Part shown: one piece after another, positions 14,457 to 21,561 of the stretch
Layout: the number at the start of each line of letters is the position of its first letter
Numbering within the stretch: position 1 is the first letter of the stretch
NCBI GenBank assembly: GCA_035472475.1
Contig: DATIPA010000120.1
Span: 1-23,413, forward strand
Reading direction: 5' to 3'
Length of the DNA stretch: 23,413 nucleotides
DNA from: JAFAXD01 sp035472475
GTDB lineage: Bacteria > Pseudomonadota > Alphaproteobacteria > Rhizobiales > Xanthobacteraceae
Program-made: the position numbers and the translations under genes
Notes under the pieces: generated by a model
Databases searched by the model: none
Told to the model about the DNA's origin: nothing
The model's input: the letters and a program-made list of their open reading frames with translations, nothing else

Positions 14457-15401
14457 GTGACTCGAACATTGCTTCTTGCCGCGATTGTGGTCGCCGCCTT
14501 GGCGACGGGGCCAGCGCGTGCCGAAGCGGTGTTTCCCCCCGGCTCCAAGGTCGGCCTGGCACCCCCGGCGGGTTTCAAGCCCAGCGAGAACTTCCGCGGA
14601 TTCGAGGAGAAGCTCAGCGGTGCCGCGATTCTGACGCTTGAACTGCCGGCCCAGGCTTATGGCGACATCGAAAAGGCGATGACCGGGCCCGCGCTCAAGA
14701 AGCAGGGCGTCATCGTCGAGAAGCGCGAGGCGCTCGCGCTCAAATCGGGCAAAGGCGTGCTGCTTGTCGGCCGGCAGGAGGCCGACGGCAAGCTCATGCG
14801 CAAGTGGATCTTGCTAGGTGCAACCCCAGTCTTGACCGCATTGGTCACGGTGCTGGTGCCGGATTCCGCCAAAGGCACTTATTCGGACGCAGCGATTCGC
14901 CAGGCGCTCGCCAGCGTCGAAGTACGCGATAGCGTACCGATCGATGAGCAGATGGGGCTTTTGCCCTACCGCGTCGATGAGCTCGGTGGGCTGCGGGCAT
15001 CACGCGTGGTCGCACCCAACACAGTCATCCTCACCGCCGGTCCCAAGGACACGCTTGATGCCACCGAACAAGCGCTGCTCGTGATCTCGGCCGCGCCGGG
15101 CGGTCCGGACGAGACCCAACAACGCGATAATTTTGCGCGCAACCTGTTTGCAGGCTACGCGGGCCTCAAGGACGTACACATTCTCGGGACCGACCTCATC
15201 CGCCTCGCCGGCCAGCAGACCCATCAGCTCATGGCCGAGGCCAAGGACGCAAAGACCGATGCCGACGTCAAGCTCGTGCAATGGGTGCGGTTTGGCAATG
15301 GCGCCTATCTGCGGTTCCTCGGCATCGCCAAAGCCGACAGCTGGTCGGACGCATTTCCTCGGTTTCGCGCCGTTCGCGACGGGGTTGGTCCAAGGCCGTA
15401 G
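14457..15401 (+). CDS. Exported protein of unknown function, 314 aa
   Basis: I do not recognise a named family. A Sec signal peptide is clear (MTRTLLLAAIVVAALATG, cleavage probably after ARA near residue 22), so the mature protein of about 290 residues is periplasmic. No cysteine or lipobox is present near the cut, and there is no later transmembrane helix apart from a moderately hydrophobic LLGATPVLTALVTVLVPDS stretch (about 119-137). The mature part begins with a Pro/Gly-rich segment (FPPGSKVGLAPPAGFKPS). The start is GTG 14457, with the strong ribosome site TAAGGAGG at 14445-14452. It follows alkB by 72 bases and converges with grpE. I recall similar hypothetical proteins in Bradyrhizobiaceae but cannot confirm it. 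Confidence 0.85.
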   Translation: MTRTLLLAAIVVAALATGPARAEAVFPPGSKVGLAPPAGFKPSENFRGFEEKLSGAAILTLELPAQAYGDIEKAMTGPALKKQGVIVEKREALALKSGKGVLLVGRQEADGKLMRKWILLGATPVLTALVTVLVPDSAKGTYSDAAIRQALASVEVRDSVPIDEQMGLLPYRVDELGGLRASRVVAPNTVILTAGPKDTLDATEQALLVISAAPGGPDETQQRDNFARNLFAGYAGLKDVHILGTDLIRLAGQQTHQLMAEAKDAKTDADVKLVQWVRFGNGAYLRFLGIAKADSWSDAFPRFRAVRDGVGPRP

Positions 15402-15412
15402 ACGTCACGGCC

Positions 15413-15482
15413 GGGCTCGTCCCGACCATCCACGGCCTCCGTTTCGCCAAGCGTAAAGACGTGGATGGCCAGCGACGAGGCA
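15413..15482. repeat. REP-like palindromic element between convergent genes
   Basis: CCATCCACG (15426-15434) and CGTGGATGG (15460-15468) are exact inverse complements; outside them CTCGTC (15416-15421) pairs with GACGAG (15474-15479), with an imperfect stretch between. The loop is about 25 bases. The left side, ACGGCCGGGCTCGTCCC, resembles a dispersed palindrome I remember from Bradyrhizobium and relatives (GGGCTTGTCCCGGCCATCCACG). It may end transcripts of both neighbours. Confidence 0.7.
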
Positions 15483-15540
15483 CCCCCGCACGCTTGCGTG
15501 CGAGACCGCGGACGCCGACCGAGATCGACAGAAATCAGCG

Positions 15541-16110
15541 CTAGTTGTCGTTCTGCGGTTCCGGTGCGGACTTCGGCCCGCCTTTCGCCACCCCGACCAT
15601 TGCCGGCCGCAGGATGCGATCGCCGATGGTGAAGCCGGGCTGCAGCACTTGAACGACTGTACCGGCGGGCACGCTATCGTCGGGGACCTCGTACATCGCT
15701 TGATGCAGGTTCGGATCGAATTTCTGACCCTGCGGATCGATCCTGCGCACACCATGCTTCTCGAACGCCTTGAGCAGGTCGCGCTCGGTCAGCTCAACTC
15801 CTTCGTAGAGCGCCTTGCCGGTCTCCTCGGCGTGCTTCTTCCAATCCTCGCCCGTCGCCTCAAGGGCCCGCTGGATGTTGTCGGCGACACCAAGCACGTC
15901 GCGCGCGAACGCGGAAATCCCATAGACGCGCGCGTCGGCGACTTCGCGTTCCGTCCGTTTGCGAAGATTTTCCATCTCCGCCAGCGTGCGCAACAGCCGG
16001 TCCTTGAGCTCGACATTCTCCTGCCGAAGCTTGGCCTCGGCATCGACTTCGGTCTGCTCAAGAGTATTTTCGGACGCGGCTTCGGCGGCCGACGACGTCG
16101 TGTCCGTCAT
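15541..16110 (-). CDS. grpE: Nucleotide exchange factor GrpE
   Basis: Releases ADP from DnaK and so resets the chaperone cycle. The 189-residue product has the family layout: an acidic, disordered head (1-25), a long coiled-coil helix (about 28-75, ENVELKDRLLRTLAEMENLR), a helical linker, and the C-terminal beta wing with the signature YEGVELTERDLLKAF to GTVVQVLQPGFTIGDRILRPAMVGVA. The frame is open further upstream to 16236, but ATG 16110 has AGGA 6 bases before it and matches the family start. It lies 147 bases downstream of hrcA on the same strand, the usual alphaproteobacterial order hrcA-grpE. Confidence 0.97.
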   Translation of the reverse strand: MTDTTSSAAEAASENTLEQTEVDAEAKLRQENVELKDRLLRTLAEMENLRKRTEREVADARVYGISAFARDVLGVADNIQRALEATGEDWKKHAEETGKALYEGVELTERDLLKAFEKHGVRRIDPQGQKFDPNLHQAMYEVPDDSVPAGTVVQVLQPGFTIGDRILRPAMVGVAKGGPKSAPEPQNDN

Positions 16111-16218
16111 ACGAATTCCTGTTCCTCGTTTTGAGCGGTTGCCGGGCATATCGATACTAGGCGGAAAAAAATCAAGCCGCGCAATAGGCGGCGCCCCAAC
16201 GCAGCGGGCGTTCAGCCG

Positions 16219-16240
16219 AAAAACACGCTCAATCAAGCGC
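16219..16240 (-). terminator. Weak hairpin with T-tract after hrcA
   Basis: Downstream of the hrcA stop on the minus strand, AGCG (16236-16239 as read on plus) and CGCT (16226-16229) can pair, followed after two bases by five T (plus-strand AAAAA 16219-16223). The stem is short, so this would be a weak terminator before grpE. Confidence 0.25.
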
Positions 16241-16257
16241 TTAATGCGGCTGTACGG

Positions 16258-17334
16258 TCAGCCGGTGAGGAGCTTGCTCACGACCTTGGCGGTATAGTCG
16301 ACCGTCGGGATGATGCGAGCGTAGTTGAGGCGAGTTGGCCCGATCACGCCCAATACGCCGACGACCCGATTATTGGAATCCTGGAACGGCGCGATGATGA
16401 TCGAGGAGCCCGAGAGCGAGAACAGCTTATTCTCCGAACCGATGTAGATCCGCACCCCGTCGGCGCGCTCGGCCTGGCCAAGCAAATTAACGAGCTCGCG
16501 CTTTGTTTCCAGATCATCGAACAGGTGGCGAACCCGCTCGAGATCCCCCAGCGCAGTCAGATCATCGAGCAGGTTAGCGTGTCCCCGGACGATCAACTTG
16601 CGCTCGTCGCCGGCACCTCCCGACCAGCTCGCCAACCCGTCGGCGATCAGCCGTTGCGTCAACTCATCGATTTCGGCGCGCGCTCTCTCCAGCGTTCGCT
16701 CGAGGTCCACCTTGGCCTCGGACAAGGTCTTGCCGCGCATGTGCGCATTCAGAAAGTTCGACGCCTCGACCAAGGCCGACGTCGGCAGGCCGCGCATGAG
16801 CGAGAGAATGCGGTTTTCGACTTGGCCGTCTTCAGCGACGAGCACGACCAGCGCGCGCTCGGGCTCGAGGCGCACAAACTCGATGTGCTTGAGCCTGGGA
16901 TCCGATTTGGTGCTCAGCACCACGCCGGCCGAATGCGTCAAACCAGACAGCAAGCCGGACGCCTCGTTCAGCAGGCCCTCCACCGATTTGCCGGCTGCGG
17001 CAACCTGACCTTCGATCGCGCGGCGGTCGCCCTCCGTCAGGTCGCCGATCTGCATCAGGGAATCGACGAAGAAGCGCAATCCGGTTTCGGTAGGTAGTCG
17101 CCCGGCCGACGTATGCGGCGCGTAGATGAGCCCGAGCTGTTCGAGGTCCTGCATCACATTGCGCACCGAAGCCGGTGACAACGTCATCGGGATGATGCGC
17201 GAGAGGTTGCGCGAGCCGACCGGTTCGCCGGTCGCCAAATAGCTCTCGACGATGCGCCGAAAAATCTCGCGCGAGCGCTCATTGAGTTGCGCGAGGGAGA
17301 CCTGGGTTGCCCCGATCGGTACGTCTTGGGCCAC
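16258..17334 (-). CDS. hrcA: Heat-inducible transcription repressor HrcA
   Basis: Repressor that binds CIRCE inverted repeats and, with GroEL as its folding partner, keeps groESL-type genes low until heat shock. The 358-residue protein has the N-terminal winged helix (NERSREIFRRIVESYLATGE, PVGSRNLSR, SPASVRNVMQDLEQLGLI, APHTSAGRLPTETGLRFFVD; about residues 17-95), a GAF-like inserted domain, and the typical end VVGVLGVIGPTRLNYARIIP followed by VDYTAKVVSKLL. The start is GTG 17334 with AAAGG upstream. It diverges from rph across 259 bases. No CIRCE (TTAGCACTC-N9-GAGTGCTAA) is visible upstream of hrcA, grpE or dnaK, so its targets are probably elsewhere. Confidence 0.97.
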   Translation of the reverse strand: MAQDVPIGATQVSLAQLNERSREIFRRIVESYLATGEPVGSRNLSRIIPMTLSPASVRNVMQDLEQLGLIYAPHTSAGRLPTETGLRFFVDSLMQIGDLTEGDRRAIEGQVAAAGKSVEGLLNEASGLLSGLTHSAGVVLSTKSDPRLKHIEFVRLEPERALVVLVAEDGQVENRILSLMRGLPTSALVEASNFLNAHMRGKTLSEAKVDLERTLERARAEIDELTQRLIADGLASWSGGAGDERKLIVRGHANLLDDLTALGDLERVRHLFDDLETKRELVNLLGQAERADGVRIYIGSENKLFSLSGSSIIIAPFQDSNNRVVGVLGVIGPTRLNYARIIPTVDYTAKVVSKLLTG

Positions 17335-17461
17335 AACTGCCTTTCGCTTTGACCTCGGTTAGAAATATTTGTCCGTTCCGCACGCCGCCGCAAGGCTGGG
17401 CGCGGCGATTGGTTCCGGTGCCGTACGTCGCGAATTGGGGTAGAGCAAGGCCCGCCGGCGC

Positions 17462-17514
17462 GCATTTTTCGCAAAATGCTTTCCAGCTCTTTCGTTTGGC
17501 GCTTTTTCCGCGCC
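17462..17514. repeat. Two small hairpins in the hrcA/rph divergent region
   Basis: GCATTTT (17462-17468) and AAAATGC (17473-17479) form a perfect 7-bp stem with a 4-base loop; GGCGC (17498-17502) and GCGCC (17510-17514) form a second around a T-rich loop. AAAATGCTTT recurs at 17473-17482 and 17538-17547. The 259-base region holds no convincing gene and must contain the promoters of hrcA and rph. Confidence 0.5.
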
Positions 17515-17593
17515 GAACCGGGGGTCCATTTCCGCGGAAAATGCTTTAGAAGCTGCCGCTAGCCTCCCGAAGGGCCGATCAACGGAGTCCTGC

Positions 17594-18307
17594 ATGCGCC
17601 CGAGCAAACGACAGCCCGACGAGCTGCGCGCCGTCACGCTCGAGCGCGGCATCGTGAAATATGCCGAGGGTTCATGCTTCGTGCGTTTTGGCGACACCCA
17701 TGTGCTGGTGACCGCGACGCTCGAGGATCGCCTGCCGCCTTGGCTCAAGGGCCAGGGTCGCGGCTGGGTCACCGCCGAATACGGCATGCTGCCGCGCGCG
17801 ACCGCAGAACGCACGCGGCGCGAAGCATCCGCCGGCAAGCAGGGTGGCCGCACCGTCGAAATTCAACGATTGATCGGACGCAGCCTGCGTTCGGTCATGG
17901 ACCTCGAAGCGCTCGGCGAGCGGCAGATCACTATCGACTGCGACGTCATCCAGGCCGACGGCGGCACCCGCACGGCGTCGATCACCGCGGGCTGGGTTGC
18001 GCTCTACGACTGTATCGCCTGGATGCGTAAACGCGACATGCTCACGACCAGCCCCTTGCGTGACCACGTCGCGGCCATTTCCTGTGGGGTATGCGGTGGC
18101 ACCGCGGTGCTCGATCTTGATTACGCGGAAGACTCCGCTGCCGATACCGATGCGAATTTCGTGATGACCGGCGACGGCCGTATCGTCGAGGTCCAGGGAA
18201 CCGCCGAAAAGGAGCCGTTCAGCGAAGAACAGCTGCTCACCCTGCTGGCGCTCGCCCGCAAGGGCGTGGCCAAGCTCGTCGATCTGCAAAAAATGGCGGT
18301 GATGTGA
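17594..18307 (+). CDS. rph: Ribonuclease PH
   Basis: Phosphate-dependent exoribonuclease that trims the 3' ends of tRNA precursors. The 237-residue length is standard and the sequence is highly typical: MRPSKRQPDELRAVTLERG at the N-terminus, GWVTAEYGMLPRAT followed by R-rich ERTRREASAGKQGGRT (about 56-90), IDCDVIQADGGTRTASITAG (about 114-133), and MTGDGRIVEVQGTAEKEPFS near the end. ATG 17594 has CGGAG 6 bases upstream. Its stop overlaps the rdgB start in a GTGA tetranucleotide, so the two are translationally coupled. Confidence 0.98.
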   Translation: MRPSKRQPDELRAVTLERGIVKYAEGSCFVRFGDTHVLVTATLEDRLPPWLKGQGRGWVTAEYGMLPRATAERTRREASAGKQGGRTVEIQRLIGRSLRSVMDLEALGERQITIDCDVIQADGGTRTASITAGWVALYDCIAWMRKRDMLTTSPLRDHVAAISCGVCGGTAVLDLDYAEDSAADTDANFVMTGDGRIVEVQGTAEKEPFSEEQLLTLLALARKGVAKLVDLQKMAVM

Positions 18308-18954
18308 ACGAGCCGCGTGCTTCAAGGGCGCATCGCCGGATCAGCGGCCGCCTCGTGATTGCAACGCATAATCCCGGCAAGCTTGCCGAAATGCGCCACC
18401 TCTTGGCGCCGTTCGGTGTCGATGCCGTCTCCGCCGGCGAGCTCGGGCTCGCCGAGCCCGCGGAGACCGGGGCGACGTTTGCCGACAACGCGCGCATCAA
18501 AGCGATGGCCGCCGCGCGTGCGTCCGGGCATCCGGCTTTCGCCGACGATTCCGGCCTCGCGGTCGATGCGCTTGACGGCGAACCCGGCATCTACTCGGCG
18601 CGCTGGGCCGGCCCGGACAAGAACTTCCGGCACGCGATGGAGACAATCGACGCCAAGTTGCGGGCGCGCGGCGCATTGACGCCGGCGCAGCGCCGCGCGC
18701 ATTTCGTGTCCGCGTTGTGCGTCGCCTGGCCGGACGGCCACGTGGAGCAATTTGAAGCGAGAGTCGACGGCACGCTGGTCTGGCCGCCGCGCGGTGAGCG
18801 CGGGTTTGGCTATGATCCGATGTTTCTTCCGGACGGGTTTGAGCGCACATTTGGCGAAATGGCGAGCGAGGAGAAGCACGGCTTGCCGCCCAAAGGTCGC
18901 GGCCTGTCGCATCGCGCGCGTGCGTTTCTGAAGCTCGCGGAGGCGTGTCTGTGA
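18304..18954 (+). CDS. rdgB: XTP/dITP diphosphatase (non-canonical purine NTP pyrophosphatase)
   Basis: Removes dITP, dXTP and ITP from the nucleotide pool so that they are not built into DNA or RNA. The 216-residue Ham1-type protein has the nucleotide motif LVIATHNPGKLAEMRHLLAP (about 17-36), the metal site FADDSGLAVDALDGEPGIYSA, and the C-terminal signatures GFGYDPMFLPDGFERTFGEM and SHRARAF. The start GTG 18304 overlaps the rph stop by four bases (GTGA). The first 15 residues (NEPRASRAHRRISGR) are a basic extension before the conserved core. The stop overlaps the hemW start in the same GTGA way. Confidence 0.97.
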   Translation: MNEPRASRAHRRISGRLVIATHNPGKLAEMRHLLAPFGVDAVSAGELGLAEPAETGATFADNARIKAMAAARASGHPAFADDSGLAVDALDGEPGIYSARWAGPDKNFRHAMETIDAKLRARGALTPAQRRAHFVSALCVAWPDGHVEQFEARVDGTLVWPPRGERGFGYDPMFLPDGFERTFGEMASEEKHGLPPKGRGLSHRARAFLKLAEACL

Positions 18955-20096
18955 GCGAGCCGTTTGGCGTCTACATCCATTGGCCGTTCTGCCTGTCAAA
19001 GTGCCCGTATTGCGACTTCAACAGCCATGTGCGCGCGGCAGCGATCGATCAGTCGCGTTATGCAGCCGCATTCGCAACCGAGATCGCCAGCACCGCTGCG
19101 CGCATCGGCGTACGCGCCGTGTCGACGATTTTCATCGGCGGCGGGACGCCGTCACTGATGCAGCCCGCGACCGTTGCGGCCGTGCTCGATGCCGTGGCAC
19201 GTCATTGGACGGTGGCGGCGGATGCCGAGATTACCCTTGAAGCCAACCCGACCAGTGTCGAGGCAGAGCGGTTCCACGGTTTTCGCTCGGCCGGCGTCAA
19301 CCGCGTCTCGCTCGGCGTGCAGGCGCTCGACGATGCCGCGCTCGGCGGGCTCGGGCGACGACATACCGCCGCCGAAGCTTTGGCTGCCGTGCGCGTCGCG
19401 CAATCGGCGTTTGCGCGCTCGTCGTTTGATCTGATCTATGCGCGACCGGGCCAGACCTTGACGGCCTGGGCATCCGAACTGAGCGCGGCCATTGCGGAAG
19501 CCGCCGAACATCTATCGCTCTACCAGCTCACCATCGAACAGGGCACGCCATTCGCGACGTTGCATGCGGGTGGCAAGCTCGTGCTCCCAGATCCGGATCT
19601 CGCGCGCGCGTTCTACGACCTGACGCAGGACACCTGCGCGGCCGCCGGGCTTCCCGCCTACGAGGTATCAAACCACGCGCGCCCCGGCGCGCAATGCCGC
19701 CACAACCTGATCTACTGGCACTACCACGAATATGCGGGCATCGGTCCCGGCGCGCACGGCCGGATCGTGATCGATGGCGTGCGGCATGCGACTGCGACAG
19801 AGCGGCGCCCGGAAGATTGGCTTGAGCGCGTCGAGGCAGCCGGCCACGGTCTCATCGTCGACGATCCGTTGACCCGCGCGCAGGAGGGTGACGAGTTTCT
19901 GCTGATGGGACTACGGCTCACGGACGGGATCGATCCAGCGCGCTATCGCGTACTCGCCGGACGGCCGCTCGATCCGGCGCGCGTCGCAGCACTCGTGCGG
20001 GGCGGCTTCGTCGATCAGGACGACGACGGAACTCTGCGGGTCACGCGCACGGGCTTCCCGGTGCTTGACACAGTCGTTGCGCAGCTCGCGGCGTAA
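18951..20096 (+). CDS. hemW: Radical SAM heme chaperone HemW
   Basis: Radical-SAM-family protein that binds heme and helps insert it into targets; often misnamed coproporphyrinogen oxidase. The 381-residue product has the HemW form of the cluster motif, CLSKCPYCDF (Cys14, Cys18, Cys21, then Asp-Phe), unlike HemN, which has a fourth Cys two residues later. IFIGGGTPSLM (about 64-74), LEANPTS, RVSLGVQALDD and the HemN C-terminal domain (ARPGAQCRHNLIYWHYHEYAGIGPGAHG) follow. I start at GTG 18951: GGAGG (18939-18943) is 7 bases away and the codon overlaps the rdgB stop as GTGA. GTG 18945 is too close to the ribosome site. Confidence 0.95.
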   Translation: MSEPFGVYIHWPFCLSKCPYCDFNSHVRAAAIDQSRYAAAFATEIASTAARIGVRAVSTIFIGGGTPSLMQPATVAAVLDAVARHWTVAADAEITLEANPTSVEAERFHGFRSAGVNRVSLGVQALDDAALGGLGRRHTAAEALAAVRVAQSAFARSSFDLIYARPGQTLTAWASELSAAIAEAAEHLSLYQLTIEQGTPFATLHAGGKLVLPDPDLARAFYDLTQDTCAAAGLPAYEVSNHARPGAQCRHNLIYWHYHEYAGIGPGAHGRIVIDGVRHATATERRPEDWLERVEAAGHGLIVDDPLTRAQEGDEFLLMGLRLTDGIDPARYRVLAGRPLDPARVAALVRGGFVDQDDDGTLRVTRTGFPVLDTVVAQLAA

Positions 20097-20104
20097 CGCC
20101 GGTT

Positions 20105-21307
20105 TCAGGTGCCGGACGCGAATGACCGCGGCGCTGGCGAAATCACCTGTCCGCCCGATTGTGTCACGCGCAGCACGGCGAGCCCGCGCTGGTTCGATCC
20201 GTCCGGGCGGAAGCGGAAAACCCCGTCGATCCCCGCGAAGCCGGACGCGTTGGTCAGCACCTCGGGTGCGAAGCGCTTGGCACCTTGCGTCTTGCTGAGC
20301 GCCGCCACCAGGGTGACCGCGTCGTAGGACAGCGACGCCGTGCGCGCCGGATCGCTGCCGAACTTCAACCGGTACCGCATCGCAAACGATTTGTAGTTGT
20401 TGGGGGCGGTCGGATCGGGGCCGACGTACCAGGCGCCTTGCAGCGCGGGATCGCCAAATATGCGTTGATCCTCCCACAGTCCGGTCCCCAGCAACTGCAA
20501 CCGGGCGAGATTGACGCCGCTGAGTTTGAGCGCCTGCACCATTGCCGGTGCGCCCTCTGCGTCGCCCGGAATGAACAGCGCATCAGCACTGCCGGCCGCC
20601 TGCGCGACTGCGCGCGCCGCATCCTGGGTCTTGCCGGCCGAGAAGCGCTCAAGCCCGACAATGCGGCCGCCCTTGGTGGCGACGTCCTGGCGGAACTCTG
20701 CTTCGACCACGCCGCCGTAGGCATTGTCCGGGATCAACGCCACGAACGAGCGTTTGCCCTGCGACACCGCGTAGTCGACGATGCGCGCGACGTCCGACTC
20801 CGGCAGGAGACTCAACAAATAGACGCCATGACCCGCAACGCTCGAATCGGTGGAGAACGCGATCACCGGAATGTTGCGGGCGCGCGCGACCTGCCCGACG
20901 GTTTGAACCGAGGTCGAGAACAGCGGCCCGAGAATAATCTCAGCCCCCTCATCGACGGCCTGCTGCGAGACCTGCTGGGCGGTCGCTGCGTTGCCGGCGT
21001 CATCGCGCGGCAGGACCTGGATGTCGGTCTGGAATTGCGCCATGGCGAGCTCGGCGGAATTGCGCATTGATTGCGCGACCGTGCCGGCATTGCCGCTCGC
21101 CGTCAGCGGCAGCACCAGCGCCACCTTGACTGGCCCCGTGCCGATCGTGGTGACAGCCGGCGTCGCCCCTTGCGGGGCCGCTGGCGGCCCACCCCCGAAC
21201 GGATCACCGCCCGGAGGCCCCCCGCCGGTGCAGCCCGCAAGCAGCGCTGCGGCTGCCAGCGCGAGCCAAGGCGTCCCGCCGCGATGGGCGTAAGTCATTC
21301 GGAACAT
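20105..21307 (-). CDS. Penicillin-binding protein activator (LpoA-like) lipoprotein
   Basis: A 400-residue periplasmic lipoprotein. The signal ends in a lipobox LLAGC with Cys26 as the lipidated residue, followed by a Gly/Pro-rich spacer (about 27-55). The rest is a type I periplasmic-binding fold of the leucine-binding-protein class (VKVALVLPLTASGNAG; ILGPLFSTSVQTVGQVARA; VIAFSTDSSVAGHGVYLLS; FVALIPDNAYG), as in the domain annotated as penicillin-binding protein activator. E. coli LpoA stimulates PBP1A, but this protein lacks LpoA's N-terminal TPR part, so that role is inferred. ATG 21307 has GAGGAG 4-5 bases upstream. It stands divergent to rsmI, the same neighbourhood as lpoA in other proteobacteria. 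It converges with hemW, 8 bases apart. Confidence 0.9.
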   Translation of the reverse strand: MFRMTYAHRGGTPWLALAAAALLAGCTGGGPPGGDPFGGGPPAAPQGATPAVTTIGTGPVKVALVLPLTASGNAGTVAQSMRNSAELAMAQFQTDIQVLPRDDAGNAATAQQVSQQAVDEGAEIILGPLFSTSVQTVGQVARARNIPVIAFSTDSSVAGHGVYLLSLLPESDVARIVDYAVSQGKRSFVALIPDNAYGGVVEAEFRQDVATKGGRIVGLERFSAGKTQDAARAVAQAAGSADALFIPGDAEGAPAMVQALKLSGVNLARLQLLGTGLWEDQRIFGDPALQGAWYVGPDPTAPNNYKSFAMRYRLKFGSDPARTASLSYDAVTLVAALSKTQGAKRFAPEVLTNASGFAGIDGVFRFRPDGSNQRGLAVLRVTQSGGQVISPAPRSFASGT

Positions 21308-21508
21308 TGGTCTCCTCGGCGCCCCTAGCACCGATCCCCAGGATGTCTGCGACTGTCGAAATCCGCCCTTGATCCGGCATCATGGTCGCAAAATTCCCGC
21401 CCGAACAGTCTCAATCCCGCAATTTTCAGCCGGGCATCTTGATACCGTTCCGTCCGGATCGAGCCGCGAGATTGGCTAAGCAATCCGCCAGAAGCCCTAT
21501 GGGCGCGC

Positions 21509-21545
21509 GATCTTGTCCGAAAACCGGTAACCACTTTTCGGGATC
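21509..21545. repeat. Repeat-like hairpin upstream of rsmI
   Basis: CCGAAAA (21517-21523) and TTTTCGG (21535-21541) form a perfect 7-bp stem around CCGGTAACCAC; the outer ends are GATC (21509-21512) and GGATC (21541-21545). I recall near-identical CCGAAAACCGG...CCACTTTTCGG blocks dispersed between genes in Bradyrhizobium and relatives. It lies 17 bases before the rsmI start. The rest of 21308-21508 shows no gene. Confidence 0.55.
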
Positions 21546-21561
21546 ACGCTATGGTTGACGC

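Noticed and set aside
16111..16257. CTTG-containing stretch before grpE considered as a sigma-32 promoter
   Set aside because: At N17 from either CTTG the -10 region (ATCGATA or GCTGAAC) does not fit CYTATNT.
17335..17593. Region between hrcA and rph examined for CIRCE and tRNA genes
   Set aside because: No TTAGCACTC/GAGTGCTAA halves and no cloverleaf or GTTCGA T-arm in a suitable setting.
18945..18950. GTG at 18945 as the hemW start
   Set aside because: It stands 1 base from GGAGG; GTG 18951 has normal 7-base spacing and forms the same GTGA overlap as the upstream junction.
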